Assembly: GCF_028279465.1 (NCBI RefSeq) | Contig: NZ_JANQNS010000017.1 | Coordinates: forward strand, 1-64,000 | DNA length: 64,000 bases | Source: Parasphingopyxis sp. | Lineage (GTDB): Bacteria > Pseudomonadota > Alphaproteobacteria > Sphingomonadales > Sphingomonadaceae | Direction: 5' to 3' | In this document: positions 17,310-26,805 of the stretch, in pieces | Layout: each line of letters opens with the position of its first letter | Position numbering within the stretch: position 1 is the stretch's first letter | Made by a program: the position numbers and the translations under genes | The notes under the pieces: generated by a model | What the model was told of the DNA's origin: nothing | The model's database searches: none | What the model saw: only the letters and a program-made list of their open reading frames with translations

Positions 17310-17716
17310 GCGGTCACCTCGCTGTGGCCGCCTGCCAGCCTTTCTGACCAGCGCGCGGCGTCCGCTTCGCCGAGATCGAGCCGCAGATCGCCGAACAGCT
17401 TTTCGCCCGTCGCCACCGTCAGTATCGCTTCGTCACGCCGTATATCGGGCGCCTGCCGGAACACGCGCGCCGCGATATTGGCGCCATGCTCGCGCAGCAG
17501 CACGAAATCCCCGTCCCGTCCGGCGACGAGCGCCGCCTTGCCGTCCCGGCTCACCGCCGCGTCGGTCGGTACGAAGCCGCTATGCGCGTCGCGCGCGAGC
17601 CGCTCGGCCTGCTCTGCATCGGCGATGCGCGGCGTCCGCCCCATGCCGAGCAGCCAGGCGATGGCGGCCAGCGCGAAAACCGCCGCCAGCGAGCCGATAA
17701 GCACGGTCAGGCTCAT
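17306..17716 (-). CDS. Membrane-anchored protein of unknown function
   Basis: A 136-residue protein with one N-terminal span (LTVLIGSLAAVFALAAIAWLLGM) and a polar domain of about 110 residues. No family is recognised. The domain contains DAHSGFVPTDAAVSRDGKAAL, which looks like a small beta structure. Its start and stop overlap the flanking genes by 4 bases, so it is made with the phosphatase-like and desaturase proteins. A role near the membrane, perhaps supporting the desaturase, is only inference from context. Confidence 0.75.
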   Translation of the reverse strand: MSLTVLIGSLAAVFALAAIAWLLGMGRTPRIADAEQAERLARDAHSGFVPTDAAVSRDGKAALVAGRDGDFVLLREHGANIAARVFRQAPDIRRDEAILTVATGEKLFGDLRLDLGEADAARWSERLAGGHSEVTA

Positions 17717-18141
17717 TTTGCCGCAGCGAAGGCGTTCATGATCGATCGGATCGGTGAGACGTCATAGCCCGCATTCGCGGCTTCGCCGGCAATCGTTTCG
17801 GGATCGCGTCCGTCATGCGCTTCAGCCAGCGCCCAGAGCAAGGTCGAGCGCGTGCCGGAGCGGCAAAAAGCGAGCGTCTTGCCATCATTGCCGTCCAACG
17901 CCTCGCGCATCGCCTCGACCTGCGGCACCGAAAAGCCGGCATGCGTCACGGGAATCGTAACATAGGCCATCCCCGCATCCTGCGCCGCCGCGGCGATCGT
18001 CGCGCCGGCCGGCTGGCCGGGATCTTCATCGTCTGGCCGGTTGTTGATGATCAGCGTCACGCCCATCTGCGCGGCCTCGGCGACATCGTCGGTGGAAATC
18101 TGCGGCGAGGCCAGAAAGCGGTCGGTCACGGTGCGGAACAT
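17713..18141 (-). CDS. TIGR01244/DUF442 family phosphatase-like protein
   Basis: A 142-residue protein of the family labelled sulfur transferase or beta-lactamase hydrolase-like (Blh). It has the tyrosine-phosphatase type loop FCRSGTRSTLLWA (Cx5R, cysteine about residue 93) and the early signature ASPQISTDDVAEAAQMGV. In other bacteria the domain occurs with sulfide-detoxifying proteins or alone. It opens the operon with the anchored protein and the desaturase. Confidence 0.87.
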   Translation of the reverse strand: MFRTVTDRFLASPQISTDDVAEAAQMGVTLIINNRPDDEDPGQPAGATIAAAAQDAGMAYVTIPVTHAGFSVPQVEAMREALDGNDGKTLAFCRSGTRSTLLWALAEAHDGRDPETIAGEAANAGYDVSPIRSIMNAFAAAK

Positions 18142-18202
18142 GGGGTTCTCCTCTTGCGCCGCTCAATATGGCGAGACGGCCCTCCGGCGCAACCCGTGCG
18201 GC

Positions 18203-19966
18203 CTAAGCATGCTCCGCGATAACGGCCAGAAAATCCTCGCCATAGCGCGCAAGTTTGGCTTGGCCGATACCCGATATCTGCGCCATCGCCGAGAGGGTGG
18301 CGGGCTTTGCGCCGGCCATCTCGCGCAGCGTTGCATCGTGGAAGATCACATAGGGCGGCACGGCATTTTCCGCCGCCATCACGCGGCGCTTCTCGCGCAA
18401 CGCATCGAACAGCGGATCGCCGACGGGATTGGCATCCTGGTTACGCCGCCGCTTGCGCGGTTTTTTCGGTGGCAGGACGAGCGCGACTTTGGTTTCGCCC
18501 TTTAGAATGGAGCGCGCCGCAGGGCCAAGCGCCAGCCCGCCATGCTCGGTCTGGACCAGCGCGTCGCGCGTCTGGAGCGCGCGGGCGACGGGCTTCACCA
18601 TCGGCTCTTCTTCTTCGCCGACAATGCCGAAGACGGAGAGCCGATCATGGCCAAGCTTGACGATCCGCTCATTCTCGCGCCCGGCCAGCACTTCGCCGAC
18701 ATGGCCCATGCCGAAGCGTTGGCCCGTGCGATAGACGGCGGAGAGGAATTTGCGCGCGGTTTCGGTGGCGTCCACGGCCTGGGGCGGGTTCAGGCAGATA
18801 TCGCAATTGCCGCAGGGTTCCGGCAAATCTTCGCCGAAATGCTTGAGCAGAATCACGCGGCGGCATTCGGCCGTTTCGACCAGCGCGGCGAGTGCATTGA
18901 GCCGGGCCCGTTCGCCGCTCTTTCGATGATCCTCGATTTCCGTTTCGATCCGCCGCCGCGCGCGCGCGAAATCGGCAGCGCTCCAGAAGAGATGCGCCTC
19001 GGCCGGATCGCCATCGCGGCCCGCCCGCCCGGTTTCCTGATAGTAGGCTTCGATGGACTTGGGGATTCCGGCATGGGCGACGAAGCGGACATCGGGTTTG
19101 TCGATGCCCATGCCGAAGGCGATGGTCGCGCACATCACCATATCTTCGGATGCGACGAAAGCGGCCTGATTGGCGGCGCGCTCTGCGGGCGGCAGGCCGG
19201 CATGATAGACGCCCGTGGGTCGCCCGGTCGCCGCGATCTGCGCGGCCAGCTTTTCGGTCGCCGCGCGGCTCGGCGCATAGACGATGCCGGCCCCCGGCTG
19301 TTCGGCGACCAACGCCTTGATCTGTCGCCCGATCCCCGCGCGCGGCTGGATCATATAGCGGATATTGGGCCGATCGAACCCGGCGACGATCGCGCCCTCT
19401 TCGGGAATGCCGAGCTGCTCGAGAATGTCGGCGCGCGTGTGCCGGTCGGCCGTGGCGGTCAGCGCGAGACGCGGCACATCGGGAAACTGGTCGAGCAGGG
19501 GCCGGAGGAGGCGATAGTCAGGCCGGAAATCATGGCCCCATTCGGATACGCAATGCGCTTCGTCGATAGCGATCAGCGCCAGCGGCGTCTCGCGCAGCAT
19601 GTCCTGAAAACCTGATCCGCTCGCCCGCTCGGGCGCGACATAGAGCAGATCAAGTGCACCATCGCGAAACCGCGCCATGGTTTCCGCACGGTCGGTATCG
19701 GCGGACGTCAGCGTCGCCGATTCGATGCCCACGGCTTTTGCGGCGCGCACCTGATCATGCATCAGTGCGATCAGCGGCGAGATGACGAGCCCCGTGCCCG
19801 GCCGGGCGAGCGCCGGGATTTGATAGCAGAGCGACTTGCCCGCGCCCGTCGGCATGACGGCCAGGCTATGTGCGCCCGCCATCACCCGGTCGATCACCTC
19901 GCGCTGCGTGCCGCGAAAACTCTCGAAACCGAAAACGGTGTGGAGGATAGATTCAGGCGAGGGCAT
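18203..19966 (-). CDS. recQ: ATP-dependent DNA helicase RecQ
   Basis: A 587-residue RecQ. Helicase motifs are GAGKSLCYQIPAL (I), AIDEAHCVSEWGHDFRPDY (II with the RecQ aromatic loop), and YYQETGRAGRDG (VI). A zinc-binding segment holds CGNCDIC. The winged-helix and HRDC domains follow; the HRDC part includes PPYVIFHDATLREMA and GIGQAKLARYGEDFL. It unwinds DNA in recombination repair. Length and order are typical. Confidence 0.96.
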   Translation of the reverse strand: MPSPESILHTVFGFESFRGTQREVIDRVMAGAHSLAVMPTGAGKSLCYQIPALARPGTGLVISPLIALMHDQVRAAKAVGIESATLTSADTDRAETMARFRDGALDLLYVAPERASGSGFQDMLRETPLALIAIDEAHCVSEWGHDFRPDYRLLRPLLDQFPDVPRLALTATADRHTRADILEQLGIPEEGAIVAGFDRPNIRYMIQPRAGIGRQIKALVAEQPGAGIVYAPSRAATEKLAAQIAATGRPTGVYHAGLPPAERAANQAAFVASEDMVMCATIAFGMGIDKPDVRFVAHAGIPKSIEAYYQETGRAGRDGDPAEAHLFWSAADFARARRRIETEIEDHRKSGERARLNALAALVETAECRRVILLKHFGEDLPEPCGNCDICLNPPQAVDATETARKFLSAVYRTGQRFGMGHVGEVLAGRENERIVKLGHDRLSVFGIVGEEEEPMVKPVARALQTRDALVQTEHGGLALGPAARSILKGETKVALVLPPKKPRKRRRNQDANPVGDPLFDALREKRRVMAAENAVPPYVIFHDATLREMAGAKPATLSAMAQISGIGQAKLARYGEDFLAVIAEHA

Positions 19967-20013
19967 AGTGGGCTGAACTGCTGAATCCCTTTCTAGCCAG
20001 AAGCGGTCGTTTA

Positions 20014-21231
20014 TCAGTCTGCAGTGCCAGATCCGGGCACAACGCGCAGAATTCTGCTTTCGGAGCCCGCTTCCTCGGTGAGCAGGTACAGAAATCCGTC
20101 AGGCCCGGACCGCACGTCTCTAAACCGCACATCGAGTTCGCCGAAAAGCTCCCGCTGCTCGCCCAGCGACCCATCGGCATTCATCTCGATGTGACGCACA
20201 TGCATGAGCGCCAGCGCGGACACGAACAAATCGCCTTGCCAGTCCGGAAAAGCCGCGCCCGAATATTGCGCAAAGCCGGAGGGCGCGATCGAGGGCGTGA
20301 AATGGACCAGTGACTGCTCGGTGCCGTCGAGCGCTTCGAACGGAGACACGCGCCCGCCCGAATAGTCGAGCGCATAGGTGACCGTCGGCCAGCCATAATT
20401 GGCGCCGCGCTCTATCGCGTTGATTTCATCGCCGCCGGCCGGGCCATGCTCGTGCTCGAGCACGCGGCCATCGGCGGCGAGAATAATGCCCTGCGGGTTG
20501 CGATGCCCGTATGACCAGATTTCGGGTAATGCGCCTTCGGTATCGACGAACGGATTGTCCGCCGGCACCGAGCCATCGGCATTCAGGCGGACGATCTTGC
20601 CGAAATGATTGTCCAGTGTCTGCGCCGCTTCGCGGAAATGAAAGGCGTCGCCAATCGGCAGCATCACCGTGCCGTCGGGCAGGAAGATGAAGCGCCCGCC
20701 ATAGTGATTGCCCTGAACCCGGCTCGGGGACGCGGAGAAAAGCTGTTCGCCTTCAATAAGCCGCGATCCGGCGTCGCCGTCCACATAGCGGAAGCGCATC
20801 AGGAAGAGCGTGTTCTCCCCGTCGTCCTGAATGCCGGCATAGGAAATATAGACGAGGGCATTCTCTTCGAACTCGGGATGCAAGACCACATCGAACAGGC
20901 CCGCCTGAAGGCCATCTCCGAAATGGACCGGGGGAAATTCGCCATTGCTGGTAAAGTCATGCACGGTCTGTGTCGCGCCATCCCGTCCAACCAGAAGCAG
21001 CGCGCCGGTCCGCTGCGTCACCAGCATGTTGCCATCGGGCAGGAACGCGATCGACCAGGGATGATCGAGGCCATCGGCCACCGTTTCCAGACTGTAACTT
21101 ACCGGCGCCGCCTCAACGCGCCCGGCAAGCTCACTGGTCTTCTCGCCCGACGCCGATGCGCCTTGGTTTGAGCAGGATGCCGCAAGCAGGCCCGCCGCTG
21201 ATATCGCAAAAATGGTCGAGAATGTCCGCAT
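20014..21231 (-). CDS. PQQ-dependent sugar dehydrogenase
   Basis: A 405-residue protein with an export signal and possible lipobox (LLAASC, acylation at Cys 20) and the six-bladed beta-propeller of the soluble glucose/aldose dehydrogenase family: LDHPWSIAFLPDGNMLVTQRTG near the start, GDGLQAGLFDVVLHPEF, YGHRNPQGIILAADGRV and EHGPAGGDEINAIERGANYGWP. Family members oxidise aldoses in the periplasm with PQQ. No PQQ biosynthesis genes are in the window. Confidence 0.88.
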   Translation of the reverse strand: MRTFSTIFAISAAGLLAASCSNQGASASGEKTSELAGRVEAAPVSYSLETVADGLDHPWSIAFLPDGNMLVTQRTGALLLVGRDGATQTVHDFTSNGEFPPVHFGDGLQAGLFDVVLHPEFEENALVYISYAGIQDDGENTLFLMRFRYVDGDAGSRLIEGEQLFSASPSRVQGNHYGGRFIFLPDGTVMLPIGDAFHFREAAQTLDNHFGKIVRLNADGSVPADNPFVDTEGALPEIWSYGHRNPQGIILAADGRVLEHEHGPAGGDEINAIERGANYGWPTVTYALDYSGGRVSPFEALDGTEQSLVHFTPSIAPSGFAQYSGAAFPDWQGDLFVSALALMHVRHIEMNADGSLGEQRELFGELDVRFRDVRSGPDGFLYLLTEEAGSESRILRVVPGSGTAD

Positions 21232-21360
21232 CTTAGGCCCTCAGTTCATCCGGACGCCATGTCCGTCAATCGGATCGCTAACAGCATTTCTCCGCCGTAT
21301 CCATAAAGCTTGATCGCGCGCCGGAAGCATCTAGGCTGTTTCGGGACAGGAGAGAATGGA

Positions 21361-21807
21361 ATGCGGTTTGTTCGCTGGATTGTTGCGTTGCTCGTCGCTG
21401 CGCTGGGCACCTATGTCGTGGCGGTCGTGGCCAATGCGCAGTTCGTGATGAACGCCCATAACGTGCCCATCAGCTTTGCCGACCGCCTCAACATGACCGC
21501 TTTCGACGTTTCCAATATGTGGCTCTATCTCATCATCATAGCGGTTGCCCTGCTTTTGGGCTTTCTGATCGCGGCGCTTCTCAAGCGGCTGCTTCCCGGC
21601 CTGTCACGCGCCGCATTTCCCATTGCCGGCGCCGTTGCGATCGGCGCCACGCTCGGACTGATGTATCTGCAGTTTCAGACGGTGCCGATCAGCGGCGCAC
21701 GTTCGACCATAGGCTTCCTTTCGCAGGTCTTGGCCGGCGGAATCGGCGGATGGATCTTTGTGAAAATCCTTGGTGGCCGCAAAGCTTCGGCGGCGCAGTC
21801 AAAGTAG
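21361..21807 (+). CDS. Small membrane protein of unknown function
   Basis: A 148-residue hydrophobic protein with four spans starting RFVRWIVALLVAALGTYVVAV. It ends with the short basic tail GGRKASAAQSK. Its last two spans, with GAVAIGATLGLMYLQ and VLAGGIGGWIFVKILGG, are glycine rich. No family was recognised. The ATG at 21361 follows GGAGAGAATGG. It stands alone, divergent from the sugar dehydrogenase gene. Confidence 0.75.
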   Translation: MRFVRWIVALLVAALGTYVVAVVANAQFVMNAHNVPISFADRLNMTAFDVSNMWLYLIIIAVALLLGFLIAALLKRLLPGLSRAAFPIAGAVAIGATLGLMYLQFQTVPISGARSTIGFLSQVLAGGIGGWIFVKILGGRKASAAQSK

Positions 21808-21982
21808 AGGGCCTTGGCCGGTTAGAAGAGCTTTCCGGGCAAACAAGAAATTCGCTTGGGCGCAAAGCGGACAGTCCGGTATTGGCCGGAAGCAGACTTT
21901 GACTGCTGTCGGCGATGCCGATGCTATCGAGATACGGAGGACTTGAAACGCTTGCAGCGTCATAGATTGTATCACATCTGCC

Positions 21983-22411
21983 TTATCCGGGCTTCACAAC
22001 CGCCAATATGGAGATGCCGAGCACACAGCCCAAAGTGAGAAATGACACGATCATCGGCGGCTTTGCGGCGGCAGGGCTCGCTAATGCGTCGAAACGACGC
22101 AAACGCCCGGACAGCATGCCATGCAGGCCCGATAACAGGATTACGAGCAGCAGCTTTACCTGAAGCCAGCTATTGCTGAACCAATCGCCGGACATGGCCA
22201 GCCATATGCCAAGCGCCCAGGCGGCGATCATCGCAGGCGCGGTGATGCGTGCATCCCACCAACGCACCATCGCTCTCAACGATTGCGCCTGCTCCGCATC
22301 GCCGGGCTGGCGCGTTCCAAGGGCAGCACCAGCAAGCAGAAGCGCCAGCGTCCCGCCGACAAACAGCAGAACAGAAGCGACATGCGCGGCCTTCAGCCAC
22401 AGATAGATCAT
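21983..22411 (-). CDS. CopD-like membrane protein
   Basis: A 142-residue protein with four spans. The first span contains LWLKAAHVASVLLFVGGTLALLL, with a histidine in the position used by CopD/HemJ-type haem or copper proteins. A second conserved feature is WLQVKLLLVILLSGLHGML with another histidine. The ATG at 22411 overlaps the stop of the upstream DUF3817 gene. Family assignment is moderate; a DUF2214-like or HemJ-like role is possible. Confidence 0.65.
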   Translation of the reverse strand: MIYLWLKAAHVASVLLFVGGTLALLLAGAALGTRQPGDAEQAQSLRAMVRWWDARITAPAMIAAWALGIWLAMSGDWFSNSWLQVKLLLVILLSGLHGMLSGRLRRFDALASPAAAKPPMIVSFLTLGCVLGISILAVVKPG

Positions 22412-22737
22412 CGGATCGCCTTCGCTTTGCGGGCGAGCCAACGCTCATTTACGAACCCGCCGAACGGAATCATCGCACCGATCAAGAGCCGCAAGCCGGC
22501 CCATCCGCCGATCATGCGAGCAGAGATCGCTTCGACGAGAACATAGAGAAAGAACAGAAATGCGAGCCCATGAACCGGGCCCATTATCTGAACCGCGATC
22601 GGGATGTCGGCAAAATGCTTGAGCGTCGATCCAACCAGCACGAGCGTGATGAGCGTAAAGCCCTCCAATGCGACGGCGAACCGGAGACGACCCCAGCACT
22701 CGCTGGTCCATGAGTCCGCTCGCGATGGTTCAGTCAT
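22408..22737 (-). CDS. DUF3817 membrane protein
   Basis: A 109-residue protein with three spans and the DUF3817 core: RLRFAVALEGFTLITLVLVG, QIMGPVHGLAFLFFLY and GAMIPFGGFVNERWL. The family is widespread and uncharacterised, and members often carry the MGPVHG motif seen here. It overlaps both neighbours by 4 bases in the operon 23456 to 21983. Confidence 0.85.
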   Translation of the reverse strand: MTEPSRADSWTSECWGRLRFAVALEGFTLITLVLVGSTLKHFADIPIAVQIMGPVHGLAFLFFLYVLVEAISARMIGGWAGLRLLIGAMIPFGGFVNERWLARKAKAIR

Positions 22738-23456
22738 CCTGCGCGCTTGTCCGCTACGCGCTTGGCGGTATTGAGCACCCTGTCGTCCATCTCGGTCATC
22801 ATGCCTGAGAGAGCTTGCAGTATCTCCGGATCAGCAGTTGCGGGCGTGCCTCCCTTGAAGGGTGGATAGGGATTATATTCCATCGCCAGGGTCGTGGATT
22901 TCGCGACCATCTCCCCGCGCAGTTCTGCGAGAAGCGTCAGGCCGAAATCGATGCCTGCGGTCACCCCGCCGCCAGTCATGCGGTTTCTATCGGTCACTAC
23001 ACGCTCATCGCTTACCTCGACGCCCAAGGTGGCCAGAGCGTCGCGAGCGGCCCAGTGCGTCCCGGCGCGATAACCGTCCAGCAGGCCCGCCGCAGCCAGC
23101 AACAAGGAGCCCGAGCAAACCGATGTGACATATTTGGCAGTCTTTCCGGCATCGGCAAGGAAGTCGATTACTGCATCATCCTCCATCCAACTATCGGTAC
23201 CAAATCCGCCCGGCGCAAACAGAACGTCGATGTCGCGCGGACAATCATCGAAGCTATGGGTCGGTATGATCGTGACACCGCTATCGGTCGGGACGGGCTC
23301 ACGATCTTTCCAGACCAGATAGGTCTCGCCATGCATGCCCAGTGCAGCCTGCGGCCCGGCAAGATCGAGTAAGGTCATCATAGGATAGACCAGCATGGCA
23401 ACGCGAAGCGGCGGCATCTGACCCGGATCGGGAGCGATTTCGGATATGGCTGACAT
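22734..23456 (-). CDS. DJ-1/PfpI family protein
   Basis: A 240-residue class I glutamine amidotransferase-like protein. The nucleophile cysteine sits in TSVCSGSLLLAAAGLLDGYRAGTHW, as in isonitrile hydratase InhA and the N-terminal half of GlxA-type regulators. The N-terminal AMLVYPMMTLLDLAGPQAAL is typical. It opens an operon with the DUF3817 and CopD-like genes and is divergent from a GlxA-type regulator with the same domain. The true reaction is unknown. Confidence 0.88.
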   Translation of the reverse strand: MSAISEIAPDPGQMPPLRVAMLVYPMMTLLDLAGPQAALGMHGETYLVWKDREPVPTDSGVTIIPTHSFDDCPRDIDVLFAPGGFGTDSWMEDDAVIDFLADAGKTAKYVTSVCSGSLLLAAAGLLDGYRAGTHWAARDALATLGVEVSDERVVTDRNRMTGGGVTAGIDFGLTLLAELRGEMVAKSTTLAMEYNPYPPFKGGTPATADPEILQALSGMMTEMDDRVLNTAKRVADKRAG

Positions 23457-23622
23457 GACCAGTTCTCCTATTTCTCCTTTCGCTATTTACCGGACAAAAG
23501 CCGATCATGCCGTGGCGGTTTTGACATAAAACGGGTAAATCCTGCCAAAATGATCATTTCGGATGGCTTGGCGAAGATTTGCAGGACAAGGATTGACTTG
23601 GGGCGGCAATTGAGGAGTTCGG

Positions 23623-24579
23623 ATGCATAAGCTTGTCGTACTTGTGCCCCACAATGTGGTGCCGTTCGATCTCGGAATCCCGTGTGATATCTTCGAGCAT
23701 GCGCGCCTGCCCGACGGCGCCAAGCCGTACGAGGTCACGGTTTGCGGGCAGGCCCGCCGCATTCGTGCGCGGCCCTTCGACATTGTGGTCGAAGAAACGC
23801 TCGGTGGCTTGCAGCGAGCAGATACGATCATCGTCCTGGGCACGGATATCCCCTGGCAGCCCGCCCCACCGTCCATCTGCAATGCTCTGCGTCTGGCATC
23901 GGATCGGGGAACGCGCATCGCATCGATCTGTTCTGGCGCCTTCCTTCTTGCGGCGGCGGGACTGCTGGATGGAAAGCGCGCGACGACCCATTGGCGCGGC
24001 GCTGATATTTTGGCGGACCGCTATCCGGAAATCGAAGTCGATCCAAACGTGCTCTTCGTCGACGAAGGCCAAATCGTCACGTCTGCCGGCGCTTCGGCGG
24101 GCATAGATATGTGTTTGCATCTCGTTGCGAGAGATTTCGGTCAGGCAGTGGCGGCCGCCTGTTCGCGGGCAGCGGTCGCCCCCTTTGGTCGCGAAGGAGG
24201 ACAGAAACAGTTCATCTTGCCCGACGTCGAAGTCGGAAGGGTCGCTGGCGGCAGCATTGCCGAGACGATAGAATGGATGGAGACCCGCCTCGACCAGCCA
24301 ATTACGGTTGCGCGGATGGCATCCAAGGCAGGAATGAGTCAGCGCACTTTCACGCGCAGATTCTCGGAAGACACTGGTACGACGCCTGGCCGATGGCTGA
24401 TCGATGCACGAACCCGTCGGGCACGATTGCTGCTGGAAACGACATCACTACCGATCCAAGAAGTGGCCGCGAGAAGCGGCTTCGCCGATGCTTCGGGCCT
24501 TCGAGACCGGTTTCGTCAATCGCTCGGTGTAGGCCCCAAACAGTATCGCGTGAGCTTCGGCAGCCGAAACGGGGTTTGA
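23623..24579 (+). CDS. GlxA family transcriptional regulator
   Basis: A 318-residue regulator: an N-terminal DJ-1/PfpI domain (1-190; KLVVLVPHNVVPFDLGIPCDIFEHA, and SICSGAFLLAAAGLLDGKRATTHW) joined to a C-terminal AraC DNA-binding domain (about 215-318; MASKAGMSQRTFTRRFSEDTG and the second helix-turn-helix ending SLGVGPKQYRVSF). It is divergently placed 166 bases from the PfpI operon, which it probably controls. Ligand unknown. Confidence 0.92.
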   Translation: MHKLVVLVPHNVVPFDLGIPCDIFEHARLPDGAKPYEVTVCGQARRIRARPFDIVVEETLGGLQRADTIIVLGTDIPWQPAPPSICNALRLASDRGTRIASICSGAFLLAAAGLLDGKRATTHWRGADILADRYPEIEVDPNVLFVDEGQIVTSAGASAGIDMCLHLVARDFGQAVAAACSRAAVAPFGREGGQKQFILPDVEVGRVAGGSIAETIEWMETRLDQPITVARMASKAGMSQRTFTRRFSEDTGTTPGRWLIDARTRRARLLLETTSLPIQEVAARSGFADASGLRDRFRQSLGVGPKQYRVSFGSRNGV

Positions 24580-24653
24580 TAGAATTGCCGTGGGGGCATC
24601 CGGCGCTTGCTTTAGGCGCAAACCGAACATCGGCCGCCTCCATATCGGCAGCA

Positions 24654-26459
24654 TCAGCCAACCGCCTCCCGCTCTTCCTGCTGGCGCGCCCACATTTCCG
24701 CGTACAGCCCGCCTTTGGTGATCAGCGCCGCATGGCTGCCGCGTTCGGCGATCCGGCCGTTGTCGAGCACGACGATCTCGTCGGCATCGACGATGGTGGA
24801 GAGGCGGTGGGCGATGACGATGGTCGTGCGGCCGCGGCCGGCGCGGTCGAGCGTCGCCTGGATTTCGCCCTCGGTACGTGAATCGAGGGCGCTCGTCGCT
24901 TCATCAAGGATCAGGATCGGCGGGTCTTTGAGGAGCGCGCGGGCGACGGCGACGCGCTGCTTTTCGCCGCCCGACAGTTTGAGCCCACGCTCGCCGACGC
25001 GCGTGTCATAGCCGTCGGGAAGCGAAAGGATAAACTCGTGGATCGCCGCGCCCTTCGCGGCGGCCTCGATCTCGGCCTGCGTCGCGCCTTCGCGGCCATA
25101 GGCGATATTGTAGCCGATCGTATCGTTGAACAGCACGGTATCCTGCGGGACGATGCCGATTGCCGCGCGCAGGCTTTCCTGCTGCACGGCGGCGATATCC
25201 TGTCCGTCGATCAGGATACGGCCGTTTGTCGTGTCGTAGAAGCGGAAGAGCAGCCGGGCGATCGTCGACTTGCCCGCGCCCGAGGGGCCGACAATGGCGA
25301 GCTTGCTGCCCGGTGCGATATCGAGGTCGACATCATGCAGGATGCGGCGGTCGGCGTCATAGCCGAAGCCGACCGCTTCGAAGCGGACCGTGCCCTTGGA
25401 CACGGCCAGCGCCGGGGCATTGTCGCGGTCGACGATCTCAGCGGGCGTGTCGATCAGGTCGAACATCGCCTCCATGTCGATCATGCCCTGCTGGATCGTG
25501 CGATAGACGGTGCCGAGAAAATCGAGCGGGCGGAAGAGCTGCATGAGCAGCGCGTTGACGAGCACGACATCGCCGACCGTGAAGCGGCCCTCGCTCCAGC
25601 CCCAGACGGTATAGGCCATGGCGCCGGCCATCATCGCGTTCGTCAGCAGCGCCTGGCCAACATTGAGGAGCGCGAGGCTGTTCTCGCTTTTGACCGCCGC
25701 GCCGGCCCAGCTCGATACGGCCCGGCTGAAGCGCTGCGCCTCGCGCGCTTCTGCGTTGAAATATTTGACGGTTTCGAAGTTGAGCAGCGAATCGACGGCC
25801 TGGCTGTAGGCGGTGGTGTCGAGCTCGACCATGTCGCGGCGCAGTTTGGTGCGCCAGATCGTCACGAGCCGGGTGAAGGTGATGTAGAGCGCGATCACGC
25901 CGAGCGTCACGGCGACGAGCGTGGGGCCGAACTTCACATAGAAGATGATGCAGACGGCGAGCAGCTCGATCGCGGTCGGCGCGATGTTGAACAGCAGGAA
26001 ATAGAGCATGGTGTCTATGCTCTTGGTGCCGCGTTCGATGATCTTGGTGACGCCGCCCGTCTTGCGCTGGAGATGGAAGCGCAGCGACAGGGCGTGGAGA
26101 TGGGCGAAGACATTTTCGGTGAGCGCGCGCGCTGCGGTCTGACCGACCTTCTCGAAGATCACGTTGCGCAGATTGTCGAATAATACGCCGCCGAACCGCG
26201 CGCCCGCATAGGCGACGACGAGCGCGATGGCGAGCATGACGGCCGGGTCCGCCTCGCCGTCCATGCTGTCGATCACGGCCTTATAGGCAAACGGCATGAT
26301 CAGGATGACGGCCTTGGCGCAGAGCACAAAGGCAAAGGCGCCGATGACGCGCGCCTTCAGCCCCGGTTGCCCCTTGGGCCAGAGATAGGGGAGGAAACGG
26401 CGCAGCAGGTCCCAGCCGGGCTGTTTGAGGGCGGTGTCGGTGGCGGTATCGGGCGGCAT
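24654..26459 (-). CDS. ABC exporter, Atm1 type
   Basis: A 601-residue half-transporter: a six-span membrane domain (about 30-330) fused to an ATPase domain. Walker A is GPSGAGKST, the signature is LSGGEKQRVAVARALLKDPPIL, Walker B ends ILDEATSALDSRTE, and the H-loop is IVIAHRLSTIVDADEIV. The segment TGGVTKIIERGTKSIDTMLYF in the membrane domain is that of mitochondrial Atm1 and its bacterial relatives such as NaAtm1 of Novosphingobium, which export glutathione conjugates and related species. It functions as a homodimer. Confidence 0.93.
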   Translation of the reverse strand: MPPDTATDTALKQPGWDLLRRFLPYLWPKGQPGLKARVIGAFAFVLCAKAVILIMPFAYKAVIDSMDGEADPAVMLAIALVVAYAGARFGGVLFDNLRNVIFEKVGQTAARALTENVFAHLHALSLRFHLQRKTGGVTKIIERGTKSIDTMLYFLLFNIAPTAIELLAVCIIFYVKFGPTLVAVTLGVIALYITFTRLVTIWRTKLRRDMVELDTTAYSQAVDSLLNFETVKYFNAEAREAQRFSRAVSSWAGAAVKSENSLALLNVGQALLTNAMMAGAMAYTVWGWSEGRFTVGDVVLVNALLMQLFRPLDFLGTVYRTIQQGMIDMEAMFDLIDTPAEIVDRDNAPALAVSKGTVRFEAVGFGYDADRRILHDVDLDIAPGSKLAIVGPSGAGKSTIARLLFRFYDTTNGRILIDGQDIAAVQQESLRAAIGIVPQDTVLFNDTIGYNIAYGREGATQAEIEAAAKGAAIHEFILSLPDGYDTRVGERGLKLSGGEKQRVAVARALLKDPPILILDEATSALDSRTEGEIQATLDRAGRGRTTIVIAHRLSTIVDADEIVVLDNGRIAERGSHAALITKGGLYAEMWARQQEEREAVG

Positions 26460-26570
26460 GAGCCGCTTTAGATAGGGCTTTTCACCGAAACGGCCAGCCC
26501 TGTGATGCGCGGCACAGTGGCGCGGCCGTCCCGATCCTACTCAGCACCCCATCGAAGAGGAGGAAAATCG

Positions 26571-26798
26571 ATGGGTCCGGCTTTTTACATTTTGGCGATC
26601 ATGGGATGCGGCGATGACGTCAGCCCATGCATACCGCTTATGCGCGAAGATCGTGTATTTCGCACCGAAGCGGCCTGTCAGGCCGAAATCGAAGATGCGT
26701 TGATGCGCGCGACGGACCTGCCCTATCCGACACTTGCCGCCCAATGCCAGAATGTTTCATCGCAGGTCGCAGCCTATTGGGGCGATACTGATAGCTGA
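26571..26798 (+). CDS. Small protein with four cysteines, unknown function
   Basis: A 75-residue protein, MGPAFYILAIMGCGDDVSPC..., with a hydrophobic start and cysteines in CGDD, SPC, AACQAE and AQCQN. The ATG at 26571 follows AGGAGGAAAA, a strong ribosome-binding site, which rules out the longer frame from 26502. It may be exported and disulfide-bonded. No family is recognised; similar short proteins are common in sphingomonads. Confidence 0.7.
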   Translation: MGPAFYILAIMGCGDDVSPCIPLMREDRVFRTEAACQAEIEDALMRATDLPYPTLAAQCQNVSSQVAAYWGDTDS

Positions 26799-26805
26799 GC
26801 CGGCT

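Noticed and set aside
21840-21900. Sequence GCGCAAAGCGGACAG... resembling a degenerate interspersed repeat
   Set aside because: Short matches to similar stretches near 24610 and 30370 are seen, but they are too degenerate to call a repeat from this window.
23457-23622. Inverted repeat operator in the PfpI/GlxA gap
   Set aside because: No repeat longer than chance was seen; AraC-type sites are often direct and degenerate.
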